A stretch of DNA of 64,000 nucleotides from Cognatiyoonia sp965661665 (GTDB taxonomy: Bacteria; Pseudomonadota; Alphaproteobacteria; Rhodobacterales; Rhodobacteraceae): NCBI RefSeq assembly GCF_965661665.1, contig NZ_CBFIEO010000012.1, positions 1 through 64,000 on the forward strand, read 5' to 3'. The notes below the pieces were generated by a model, which saw only the letters and a program-made list of their open reading frames with translations, had not been told where the DNA came from and searched no databases. Both the position numbers and the translations under genes were made by a program. The number at the start of each line of letters is the position of its first letter. The first letter of the stretch is position 1. Shown here piece after piece: positions 51,254 through 58,985 of this stretch.

Positions 51254-52088
51254 ATGTTTGCTTTGTTGGGATTGATCGGCTTTGCGCTATCTGCGCTGAT
51301 GTTCAACAATTTCGAGGATGATGACATTGTGGAGAACAACGCGGCCAATCAGAAAGGTGTGGATGGCATAGGCCCTATCGCGTCGCTCGATACCTTTTTG
51401 CCTGAAGAAACAATTGAGGGATCGGAGGACACGCGCAACATGATTTTCGCGGGTGAAAGTGATGTGGACATCACCACAGGCGCTGCGGATGATTAAGTCG
51501 ACGCCGAAGGCGGTCATGACCGCGTCCATGCCGGGGCAGGCAACGACGCGCTCTTTAGTGAAGAAGGTCATGACGTTTTAACCGGCTCGGTTGGCTTCGA
51601 CTTCATCGATGGTGCGGAGGGTGCGGACCGACTGATGGGCGGGGACGGCAATGACATCTTGCACGGCGGCAGCGGGGATGACGCGCTTAAAGGAAGCTTC
51701 GGCGACAATTGGCTGGATGGTGGCGATGGCGCTGACGTTCTGATGGGGGGCGGGGAATGACATGCTGACCGGTGGGGCCGATGAAGAAACCGATTTTCTG
51801 AATGGCGGGGCGGGTGACGATAGGATCGTTGGCGGAGCTAACGATATGTTGAGTGGCGGGGACGGTGCGAACCATTTCGTCATCGCTGTCGATAGCGATA
51901 CGACCGTCACCGACTATGACCCCGAAACTGACACCATCGAAATCTTGGTCGAGGGGACAGAGCCGCCAGAAAAGGCATTGGACGACTTCAATGGTGGCGT
52001 TCGAGTGATGGCAGACGGTCATACGGTTACATCTTTTCCCGATGGTACGATGATCGACTTGTCCGAAATCCGCTTCATCGCCGCATAA
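51254..52088 (+). pseudogene. RTX/hemolysin-type calcium-binding repeat protein, nonsense codon plus frameshift
   Basis: The N-terminal 80 residues (GAGG ribosome binding site, one membrane span MFALLGLIGFALSALMF, then an acidic segment) end at TAA 51494-51496. Continuing in frame gives VDAEGGHDRVHAGAGND and then typical RTX repeats (GGDGNDILHGGSGDDAL; LDGGDGADVLMGG). The frame then breaks at TGA 51758-51760. Removing one G from the run around 51745-51755 restores AGND repeats followed by DFLNGGAGDDRIVGG and a C-terminal domain to 52088. Two lesions therefore break what would be about a 277-residue protein. Such anchored RTX proteins are common surface proteins in this group. Confidence 0.85.
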
Positions 52089-52223
52089 AAGCCTTTCATT
52101 TTCAAAGCCATCAGTCTACTTGCACTCATCTGCGCGTAGAATCGCTGCGCCGGACCCTCCACGGGCTCTGCTGGACGACATCCCGGCTTGCGCCATAACC
52201 CTTTGAGAATGAAGGAGACCCCG

Positions 52224-52493
52224 ATGTCGATTACTGCTGAAGAAAAAGCACGGATCATGAAAGAGTTCGCCACCAAAGACGGCGACACAGGCTCCCCCGA
52301 AGTACAGGTTGCGATCCTGTCCTCGCGCATCGCGACTTTGACGGAGCACTTCAAGACTCACAAAAAAGATAACCACGGTCGCCGTGGTCTGCTGAAAATG
52401 GTCGCACAGCGCCGCAAGCTTTTGGACTACACAAAGTCCAAGGACGAAGCCCGCTACCAAGACCTGATCAAACGTCTGGGCCTGCGACGCTAA
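52224..52493 (+). CDS. rpsO: 30S ribosomal protein S15
   Basis: 89 residues starting at ATG 52224, after AAGGAG. The full S15 pattern is present: ITAEEKARIMKEFATKDGDTGSPEVQVAILSSRIATLTEHFKTHKKDNHGRRGLLKMVAQRRKLLDYTKSKDEARYQDLIKRLGLRR. It is separated from pnp by a desaturase and a dead gene, whereas in many bacteria the two are adjacent. A strong terminator follows. Confidence 0.98.
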   Translation: MSITAEEKARIMKEFATKDGDTGSPEVQVAILSSRIATLTEHFKTHKKDNHGRRGLLKMVAQRRKLLDYTKSKDEARYQDLIKRLGLRR

Positions 52494-52518
52494 GCGCACC
52501 CCGAACCCGAATTCCGAG

Positions 52519-52550
52519 AACGCCCGCTGATTTTAGCGGGCGTTTTTGTT
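52519..52550 (+). terminator. Rho-independent terminator of rpsO
   Basis: A 10-bp stem (AACGCCCGCT, 52519-52528; AGCGGGCGTT, 52535-52544) is followed by T-rich sequence. Confidence 0.93.
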
Positions 52551-52607
52551 TGTCAGGTGCAATCCATCATGCATTGACAGAAAAAGGCTCAAGATCAACA
52601 ATCTGAT

Positions 52608-53663
52608 ATGCCCCGCGATTACTCCATCATTGGCCCAGCGCCAGCCCTGTCGAATCCAAGCTGGTATCGCACGAAGGTTGATCCGGCTTCGATCCGCGCA
52701 TTGATGGTCAAAGATGACAGACGTGCAGGGCGGGATGCTGTCCTCTGGCTTGGGCTCATGGTGGTGTTCGCGGGTCTCGGGATTGCGCTGTGGCCGTCTT
52801 GGTGGTCCACGCCATTCTGGTTGGCATATGGGGTGCTATACGGCTCCGGAGCGGACGCACGGTGGCACGAATGCGGACACAAGACCGCCTTTGAAACGGC
52901 TTGGAAAAACGAAGTCATTTATCAGATTGCCAGCTTCATGCTGATGCGCAATCCCGTCGTTTGGCGGGCCAGTCACGTACGCCACCACACCGACACGGTG
53001 ATCGTTGGTCGTGACCCAGAGATTGTCGCGATGCGTCCACCTGATTTGCTGCGCATTCTGATCAATTTGTTCGGACTTGTGAATCTTTGGGTGTTTGGTC
53101 AGCGAATGTTCTTACATGCAACGGGCCACCTTCATCCAGAAGAGGAACCGCTTGTCCGCGAGCAAGATCGTCCAAGAGTATTCCGTGTCACGCGGATTTG
53201 GCTTGCGATCTATGCCTTGGTTGGTCTTGCATGCCTATCGTTTGGAACGATTCTGCCACTGATGGTGATCGGCCTTCCGATGCTCTATGGCGCGTGGCAT
53301 CATATTCTGACGGGGTTGCTCCAGCATCTTGGATTAGCTGAGAACGTCACTGACCACAGGCTGAACACACGCACTGTCCTGATGAATTCCCTATCGCAGT
53401 TCATCTACCTTAATATGAACTACCATCTTGAACATCACATGTTCACGATGGTGCCCTATTATAACCTGCCCGCGCTGCATGAACTCATCAAGCACGACAC
53501 CCCTGCCCCAGATCCATCGATGATTGCAGCCTTTCGCCGGTTGCTGCCCGTCCTTCTGCGCCAGCTCCGTTATGAAAATGCCGTGATCATTCCAGATCTT
53601 CCACCAAGTGCGACGCCATATGGAGCGGAGGTGGAGCTATTGAAAGAGCATGCGTATCGGTAA
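52608..53663 (+). CDS. Membrane fatty acid desaturase
   Basis: 351 residues with the three diiron His boxes in order: HECGH (near 86), HVRHH (near 121) and HLEHH (near 271). Hydrophobic spans occur at about 43-62, 65-80, 150-165 and 200-225. This is the membrane fatty-acid-desaturase superfamily; substrate could be an acyl lipid, a carotenoid or a sterol-like compound, and no partner reductase lies nearby. It is inserted between rpsO and pnp, has its own terminator upstream, and shows slightly lower GC than the ribosomal gene. A short inverted repeat follows the stop. Confidence 0.88.
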   Translation: MPRDYSIIGPAPALSNPSWYRTKVDPASIRALMVKDDRRAGRDAVLWLGLMVVFAGLGIALWPSWWSTPFWLAYGVLYGSGADARWHECGHKTAFETAWKNEVIYQIASFMLMRNPVVWRASHVRHHTDTVIVGRDPEIVAMRPPDLLRILINLFGLVNLWVFGQRMFLHATGHLHPEEEPLVREQDRPRVFRVTRIWLAIYALVGLACLSFGTILPLMVIGLPMLYGAWHHILTGLLQHLGLAENVTDHRLNTRTVLMNSLSQFIYLNMNYHLEHHMFTMVPYYNLPALHELIKHDTPAPDPSMIAAFRRLLPVLLRQLRYENAVIIPDLPPSATPYGAEVELLKEHAYR

Positions 53664-53670
53664 AGTAGCC

Positions 53671-53689
53671 ATTAGATTTGGCATCTAAT
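53671..53689. repeat. Perfect 7-bp inverted repeat after the desaturase gene
   Basis: ATTAGAT (53671-53677) and ATCTAAT (53683-53689) with a 5-base loop. It lacks a T-run, so it is a weak terminator candidate at best. Between it and 53828 I see no gene; the sequence is AT-richer than its surroundings. Confidence 0.45.
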
Positions 53690-53828
53690 TCCATATCATA
53701 CGGCCGCCAGTCGATACGTTGCTATAATCGCCGACAGTCTTGCGCTATAAGAGAGTTACTTCGAGCCCTGCATTGCGTTGAGACTTTGATTGCCCTGCCG
53801 TTACGAGATTTTCCCACGTCATAACCTT

Positions 53829-54235
53829 ATGTGCATTAAATATTGGTGCATTCTGACCGAGGGCTAATTGCTTGAAATGCTGGATCATATCGATGGCGAC
53901 GCAAACTACACGGACGGAATGGCCGAACTAGACGATTTCACCGAACTGCGATCCCTTGCGCTGAACCCGAAACAAATCACTGAAATGTCACGGCTCATCT
54001 CATGGCATTCATGTACCAACGGAGAGGCGCGGAAAAGCACAATGCCATTGCCGCGCCGCCTTGGGCAATCGAAAAAGCGATCAGGACGTTTAAGTTTTTA
54101 AGCGTTGGGCCAGCGAAGGTCAAAGTTGAGATTTTTCGTGAGTTAGAAAACGCCCGCCAGTTCTTGGATTTGTCCAAACAAGCGGGAAGAGATGCCACAC
54201 GTTGGCTCAATCAGGCTGCGGAGCAGTATCATTAG
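53829..54235 (+). pseudogene. SpoIIAA/STAS-like small protein gene with nonsense codon and frameshift
   Basis: From ATG 53829 twelve codons lead to TAA 53865-53867; the same frame resumes with LLEMLDHIDGDANYTDGMAELDDFTELRSLALNPKQITEMSRLIS, a pattern like SpoIIAA/STAS-like hypothetical proteins of this bacterial family. After the codons for ARK the frame must shift by one base in the A-run at 54033-54036 to give KHNAIAAPPWAIEKAIRTFKFLSVGPAKVKVEIFRELENARQFLDL, the expected end of that fold, with stop at 54235. The TAA could come from CAA by one C-to-T change. The two later parts look like one small domain in two frames; family assignment is from pattern memory. Confidence 0.6.
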
Positions 54236-54382
54236 CGTGAGGCCGGTTCCGTTTTCATATCTGCACGCACCAGAGCAGAGCGAAATCAGACCCCCTTCCC
54301 AACCCATGCCTTTTCCTGTAAGGCCCGCAGATCTGAATGCCGGCGCCCGGACCTCAGCGCCGACCAAAGAAGATACCGAGGT

Positions 54383-54420
54383 CAGGGGGAATACGCCCCC
54401 TACGTAAATGGCCAAGTGGC
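54383..54420 (+). promoter_or_regulatory. Hairpins in the pnp leader
   Basis: GGGGG (54385-54389) pairs with CCCCC (54396-54400), and a TGGCCA-AG-TGGCCA tandem lies at about 54409-54421, just before the AAAGGA ribosome binding site of pnp. In E. coli PNPase represses its own mRNA through a leader hairpin cut by RNase III. Whether these hairpins act the same way is unknown. Confidence 0.4.
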
Positions 54421-54435
54421 CAAAAGGAAAAACAC

Positions 54436-56568
54436 ATGTTCAATGAAGTGAAAAAATCAATCAAGTGGGGCGAAGAAACGCTGACACTTGAAACAGGCAA
54501 GGTTGCCCGTCAGGCAGACGGATCAGTCATTGCAACGATGGGGGAAACCTCCGTCATGGCTAACGTCACCTTCGCCAAAAAACAAAAGCCGGGTCAGGAT
54601 TTCTTCCCGCTGACAGTTCATTATCAAGAGAAATACTATGCCGCTGGTAAGGTGCCTGGTGGCTTTTTCAAGCGCGAGGCGCGTCCAACTGAGAAAGAGA
54701 CGCTGACAGCACGTCTGATCGACCGTCCAATCCGTCCCCTGTTCGTCGAAGGTTTCAAGAACGAAGTCTTGGTGATGTGTACGGTTCTGAGCCACGATCT
54801 GGTCAACGACCCTGACATCTTGGCAATGATTGCAGCCTCCGCTGCGCTGACACTTTCTGGCGCACCCTTCATGGGTCCAATCGCGGGCTGCCGTGTGGGC
54901 TATGAAGATGGCGATTACATTCTGAACCCTGAAATGGACGACATGCACAATCTGCGCATGAACCCAGAGCAGCGTTTGGACCTTGTTGTTGCAGGCACCA
55001 AAGACGCTGTGATGATGGTTGAATCCGAGGCTTACGAGCTGACTGAAGATGAGATGCTGGGCGCGGTGACATTTGCACATGAGCAGATTCAGCCGGTCAT
55101 CGACCTGATCATTGATCTGGCCGAAGAAGCCGCAAAAGATCCGTTCGAGTTCGAAGCACCTGACTACTCGAACCTTTACGCAACGCTAAAGAAAGCGGGC
55201 GAAAAAGCGATGAGCAAAGCCTTTGCGATCACAGACAAGCAAGAGCGGACAGCAGCCGTTGCTGCGGCACGCGAGGAAATCCTTGCTGGCCTCAGCGAAG
55301 AGCAGCTAGAAGATCCGAACCTCGGTGCTGCAATGAAAAAGCTCGAAGCAGGCGTTCTGCGCGGCGACGTGGTCAAGAAGGGCAAGCGGATTGATGGTCG
55401 TGCACTCGACACCGTCCGTCCGATCGTGTCCGAAACCGGCGTCCTGCCACGCACACACGGGTCCGCCCTCTTCACACGTGGGGAGACGCAGGGCTTGGTC
55501 GTGACCACACTGGGTACTGGCGACGACGAACAAATGATCGACGCGCTCAGCGGTATGTATAAGTCGAACTTCATGCTGCACTATAACTTCCCACCTTATT
55601 CGGTTGGTGAAGCGGGTCGCGTGGGCCCTCCAGGCCGTCGCGAGATTGGTCATGGTAAATTGGCATGGCGTGCGCTTCAGGCGGTTCTGCCTGCGGCGAC
55701 CGACTTCCCTTACACCGTCCGCGTGGTGTCAGAGATCACTGAATCAAACGGTTCATCCTCCATGGCGTCTGTTTGCGGTGGCTCCCTCTCCATGATGGAC
55801 GCTGGCGTTCCGCTGAAAGCCCCAGTCGCTGGTGTGGCAATGGGTCTGGTGATGGAAGACGATGGCGACTATGCGATCCTGACCGACATCCTTGGTGACG
55901 AAGACCACCTTGGCGACATGGACTTCAAAGTTGCGGGTACAGCCGAGGGGATCACATCCCTGCAGATGGACATCAAGATCGCAGGCATCACGCCGGAGAT
56001 CATGAAAAAGGCGCTTGCTCAGGCAAAAGAAGGCCGTCTGCACATCCTTGATGAGATGTCCAAAGCGATCACAACTGCAAATGATCTGGGCGTCCACGCA
56101 CCGAAGATCGAAACGATGCAGATTCCAACCGACAAGATCCGTGAAGTCATCGGCTCTGGCGGTAAGGTGATCCGCGAGATCGTTGAAGTGTCCGGTGCGA
56201 AGGTTGACATCAATGACGAAGGCACGATCAAGATCGCGTCCTCTGATGCAGATGCGATCAAGAAAGCCTATGACATGATCCATTCTATTGTGGCAGAGCC
56301 AGAAGAAGGCGTGATCTACAAAGGCACAGTCGTGAAGGTTGTGGACTTTGGTGCATTCGTGAACTTCTTTGGCAAGCGCGACGGTCTGGTGCACGTCTCC
56401 CAGATCGAAAACCGCCGCCTGAACCATCCATCCGACGTTCTGAAAGAAGGTCAGGAAGTATGGGTCAAGCTGTTGGGCTTCGACGATCGTGGCAAGGTGC
56501 GCCTGTCCATGAAAGTCGTCGACCAGGAAACTGGCGAAGAGATGAAGAAAGAAGAATCGGCTGAGTAG
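54436..56568 (+). CDS. pnp: Polynucleotide phosphorylase
   Basis: 710 residues starting at ATG 54436 (MFNEVKKSIKWGEETL) after AAAGGA; the open frame upstream is not needed. Two RNase PH-like domains are visible: the first with GKVPGGFFKREARPTEKETLTARLIDRPIRPLF, the second with ALFTRGETQGLVVTTLGT and GPPGRREIGHGKLAWRAL. A KH domain (IPTDKIREVIGSGGKVIREIVE) and an S1 domain (YKGTVVKVVDFGAFVNFFGKRDGLVHVSQI) follow. It degrades RNA phosphorolytically and works with RNase R and RppH, both in this window. A terminator follows. Confidence 0.97.
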   Translation: MFNEVKKSIKWGEETLTLETGKVARQADGSVIATMGETSVMANVTFAKKQKPGQDFFPLTVHYQEKYYAAGKVPGGFFKREARPTEKETLTARLIDRPIRPLFVEGFKNEVLVMCTVLSHDLVNDPDILAMIAASAALTLSGAPFMGPIAGCRVGYEDGDYILNPEMDDMHNLRMNPEQRLDLVVAGTKDAVMMVESEAYELTEDEMLGAVTFAHEQIQPVIDLIIDLAEEAAKDPFEFEAPDYSNLYATLKKAGEKAMSKAFAITDKQERTAAVAAAREEILAGLSEEQLEDPNLGAAMKKLEAGVLRGDVVKKGKRIDGRALDTVRPIVSETGVLPRTHGSALFTRGETQGLVVTTLGTGDDEQMIDALSGMYKSNFMLHYNFPPYSVGEAGRVGPPGRREIGHGKLAWRALQAVLPAATDFPYTVRVVSEITESNGSSSMASVCGGSLSMMDAGVPLKAPVAGVAMGLVMEDDGDYAILTDILGDEDHLGDMDFKVAGTAEGITSLQMDIKIAGITPEIMKKALAQAKEGRLHILDEMSKAITTANDLGVHAPKIETMQIPTDKIREVIGSGGKVIREIVEVSGAKVDINDEGTIKIASSDADAIKKAYDMIHSIVAEPEEGVIYKGTVVKVVDFGAFVNFFGKRDGLVHVSQIENRRLNHPSDVLKEGQEVWVKLLGFDDRGKVRLSMKVVDQETGEEMKKEESAE

Positions 56569-56593
56569 TCAGCACGTCTTTTGATGTGAATTG

Positions 56594-56626
56594 AAAGCGC
56601 CCTGCCTGAAACGGTAGGGCGCTTTT
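56594..56626 (+). terminator. Rho-independent terminator of pnp
   Basis: AAAGCGCCCT (56594-56603) pairs with AGGGCGCTTT (56616-56625), with an inner GCC/GGT extension. It lies directly beside the stop of the convergent glycosyltransferase gene and might serve both. Confidence 0.92.
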
Positions 56627-57466
56627 CTATATCGCGGATGCGTCTGCTTTGATGATGCCGTGCTTCGTCCAGCTTCGGCCGCTGTCGCGCACTTCTTGGA
56701 TCATTTCTTTGTGTCTGCGGACTTTCTCACGATCTTTGTATCCGCGCGGGTGATCTTGGTGCACCAATGGCGCTGTGTAGCGCAGGTGACGCCCGACAAT
56801 ACCCGCGTTCTGCAGGCGAAATCCAAGCTCTTTGTCCAAACCACCATATTTCATGGTTTCATCAAACCCATTTACAGCAAGGATATCTTCACGAAATGCG
56901 GACCAATTGGCGCCACAAAGCGCCTTCTTCACAGGCGTGATACGGTCGAACATGTCCTGAACACAAAAGGGAAATGGCATTGTTTTGAGCCACGTTCCCA
57001 AACGGTCAATGGCTCTGTTTTGCCAGAGCCATTCGCGTTGAAAGACGCTGCCATCGGTGATGACGTCTTCGGTTAGATCTTTGGTGGTTTGGTCGTCCAA
57101 GCGGATCAAGCTTCCGGTCGAGTAGCGGCCCCTTTGGCGCAGATCATAATGGCGCTTTATGAAGTCGGGGTGGATCAACACGTCACCGTCGAGAAAAATC
57201 AAGAATTCTGCTGCGCTGCTTTCAATTGCGCTGTTCAGGATACGGCACTTTTCAAAGCCATTGTCCTCATGCCAAACGTGCCGCACAGGGTATGGCAAAC
57301 GTGCAGCCCACTCATCAATCAGAGCTTTGGTTTCAGGACCGGACCCATCGTCTGCAATGCATAGGACGTCAGGCTGCATCGACTGCTGCTCCAATGCGAT
57401 CAGCGTCAAATGCAGCGCGCGCGTACTGTTGTAGGTGGTGATGATCACTTCAACGCTTTGGCGCAT
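56627..57466 (-). CDS. Glycosyltransferase family 2 protein
   Basis: 279 residues with the GT-A fold: VEVIITTYNSTRALHLTLIALEQQ, the nucleotide-sugar acid pair IADDGSGPET and the metal-binding IFLDGDVLIHPDF (DxD-like). A C-terminal acceptor region includes CGANWSAFREDILAVNGFDETMKYGGLDKELGFRL, the galactosyltransferase 7C-type end. Cytoplasmic or membrane-associated. The acceptor is not known; no other envelope polysaccharide genes lie next to it. Confidence 0.9.
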   Translation of the reverse strand: MRQSVEVIITTYNSTRALHLTLIALEQQSMQPDVLCIADDGSGPETKALIDEWAARLPYPVRHVWHEDNGFEKCRILNSAIESSAAEFLIFLDGDVLIHPDFIKRHYDLRQRGRYSTGSLIRLDDQTTKDLTEDVITDGSVFQREWLWQNRAIDRLGTWLKTMPFPFCVQDMFDRITPVKKALCGANWSAFREDILAVNGFDETMKYGGLDKELGFRLQNAGIVGRHLRYTAPLVHQDHPRGYKDREKVRRHKEMIQEVRDSGRSWTKHGIIKADASAI

Positions 57467-57608
57467 TTGGGAAGCCCTGAATCCTGACTGACAGATATAC
57501 GAAGTGTTGCAATACAGTAATTACTCGCTGGTTTGCGCGAAGTTAAGTCTTGTCGTGTAACCCGTTTTGAGGATCGTCAATGATGGGACAAAGAAAACGG
57601 GCAGACAA

Positions 57609-58160
57609 ATGATCAATAGGCGTGACTAACTAGCAGGTGCGGGGGCCAGTGTTCTGGCCGCAGGAGCCATAGCGAACACCCACCGGCTTCCTTGGAAATA
57701 CCGGCCTGTCGAAGTTGACGTGAACCCAGACTTACCGGCCGGTCAGATTCACGTAATCAAGGATGACTTGCATCTCTATTGGACCTTGGGCAATGGACGC
57801 GCGAGGCGCTATACCGTCGCTATCGGTGATCAGGACCGGAACTACACAGGTGTTTTGACCATCCGGCGTAAGGCGGAATGGCCAAGCTAGATCCCAACCG
57901 CGAATATGGTACGTCTCGAGCCTGAGCTTTATATCCCTTATCGCAATGGCCTGCCTGGTGGCCATACCCGCAATCCAATGGGGTCTCGCGCACTGTATCT
58001 TTATGACGGTGGCCGCGACACGTATTACCGCATCCACGGAACCATGAAGCCAGAAACGATTGGCACCGCTTTCTCCTCCGGCTGTATCCGCCTCACGAAT
58101 GAACACGTGGCGGAGCTTTACAACATGGTCCCGATCGGCGCGAGAATTTTCCTTTTCTAA
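57609..58160 (+). pseudogene. L,D-transpeptidase (YkuD) gene with two nonsense codons
   Basis: The frame from ATG 57609 gives MINRRD, then TAA at 57627-57629, then a twin-arginine-like or signal segment (LAGAGASVLAAGAIA). LPWKYRPVEVDVNPDLPAGQIHVIKDDLHLYWTLGNGRARRYTVAIGDQDRNYTGVLTIRRKAEWPS then leads to TAG at 57888-57890, where homologues have Trp. The rest is an intact catalytic core: LPGGHTRNPMGSRALYLYDGGRDTYYRIHGTMKPETIGTAFSSGCIRLTNEHVAELYNMV. Catalytic His and Cys are preserved, so the lesions look recent. A strong terminator is still present. An ATG at 57909 could in theory express the C-terminal half, but it would lack export. Confidence 0.88.
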
Positions 58161-58162
58161 TG

Positions 58163-58195
58163 AAAAAAGCCCCCGACATTCGGGGGGCTTTCTTG
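58163..58195 (+). terminator. Rho-independent terminator after the dead L,D-transpeptidase gene
   Basis: AAAGCCCCC (58166-58174) pairs with GGGGGCTTT (58183-58191), flanked by A- and T-runs. It is symmetric enough to stop the convergent peroxiredoxin transcript as well. Confidence 0.88.
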
Positions 58196-58209
58196 TTCTG
58201 ATGTGAAGA

Positions 58210-58863
58210 TCAATCTTTCAGCTTTGTCGTCCGCAGATACGGCAGCACGGTGGTGAACTCACCGAATTTTGCAGCCGCATCCTGGTCAGTGACGGTCGCT
58301 GGGATGATCACATCATCCCCAACGTTCCAGTTTGCAGGTGTCGCGACACCTTTGCCAGAAGAGGTCTGCAAACCATCCAATGCGCGCAGTACTTCGGCAA
58401 AGTTCCGGCCGACTGTCATTGGATAGGTCATCGACAGCTTCAACTGCTTATCCGGACCGATGATGAAAACGGACCGCACTGTTGCGCTGTCGTTTGGCGT
58501 GCGACCATCAGGCAAATATGCCTCCGCTGGAAGCATGTCGAAGGCTTTGGAAACCTCAAGACCGACGTCTGCGATGATGGGGAAGCCCGCCTTGGTGCCT
58601 GCGACAGTTTCAATATCACCCTTCCATTTCTTGTGATCTTCAACGCCGTCAACGCTGACACCGATAACTTTCGTTCCACGCTTTTCCCATTCATCGGAAA
58701 GCTGCGCGACCGCGCCGAACTCGGTGGTGCAGACGGGTGTGAAGTCTTTTGGGTGCGAAAACAGGATCGCCCAGCTGTCACCGATCCAATCGTGCAGCGA
58801 AAAGCTGCCTTGGTCGGTTTCTACCGTCAGGTCAGGGATCGTGTCGTTAATGCGCAGGGACAT
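58210..58863 (-). CDS. 1-Cys peroxiredoxin (Prx6-like)
   Basis: 217 residues. The peroxidatic Cys is in HPKDFTPVCTTEFGAVAQL (near 46), preceded by WAILFSHP. The extended C-terminal part (LRALDGLQTSSGKGVATPANWNVGDDVIIPATVTD) fits the Prx6 subgroup. It reduces hydrogen peroxide or organic peroxides. Together with yaaA and rpoE-chrR it gives the window several oxidative-stress genes, though they are not adjacent. Divergent from the aldehyde dehydrogenase gene. Confidence 0.93.
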   Translation of the reverse strand: MSLRINDTIPDLTVETDQGSFSLHDWIGDSWAILFSHPKDFTPVCTTEFGAVAQLSDEWEKRGTKVIGVSVDGVEDHKKWKGDIETVAGTKAGFPIIADVGLEVSKAFDMLPAEAYLPDGRTPNDSATVRSVFIIGPDKQLKLSMTYPMTVGRNFAEVLRALDGLQTSSGKGVATPANWNVGDDVIIPATVTDQDAAAKFGEFTTVLPYLRTTKLKD

Positions 58864-58985
58864 ATCAATTGCTCCGTTCGTGTTGAGTTTGGCGCGAGGC
58901 TATCGCGCTTTGGCGAATGTCTCCAGCGTACTTGTGGTTGGAAAAAGAGAATGCAAGAGTTGGTGTTCGGCAAGAGGAGAGTAAG

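Noticed and set aside
51740..51765. Programmed frameshift in the RTX gene.
   Set aside because: A G-run shift alone would not rescue the gene, because a separate TAA lies upstream at 51494; decay is simpler.
2015..58160. Stop-codon reassignment or a general suppressor as explanation of the in-frame stops.
   Set aside because: All three stop codons occur as lesions, while normal genes in the window also end in TAA, TAG and TGA without read-through extension.
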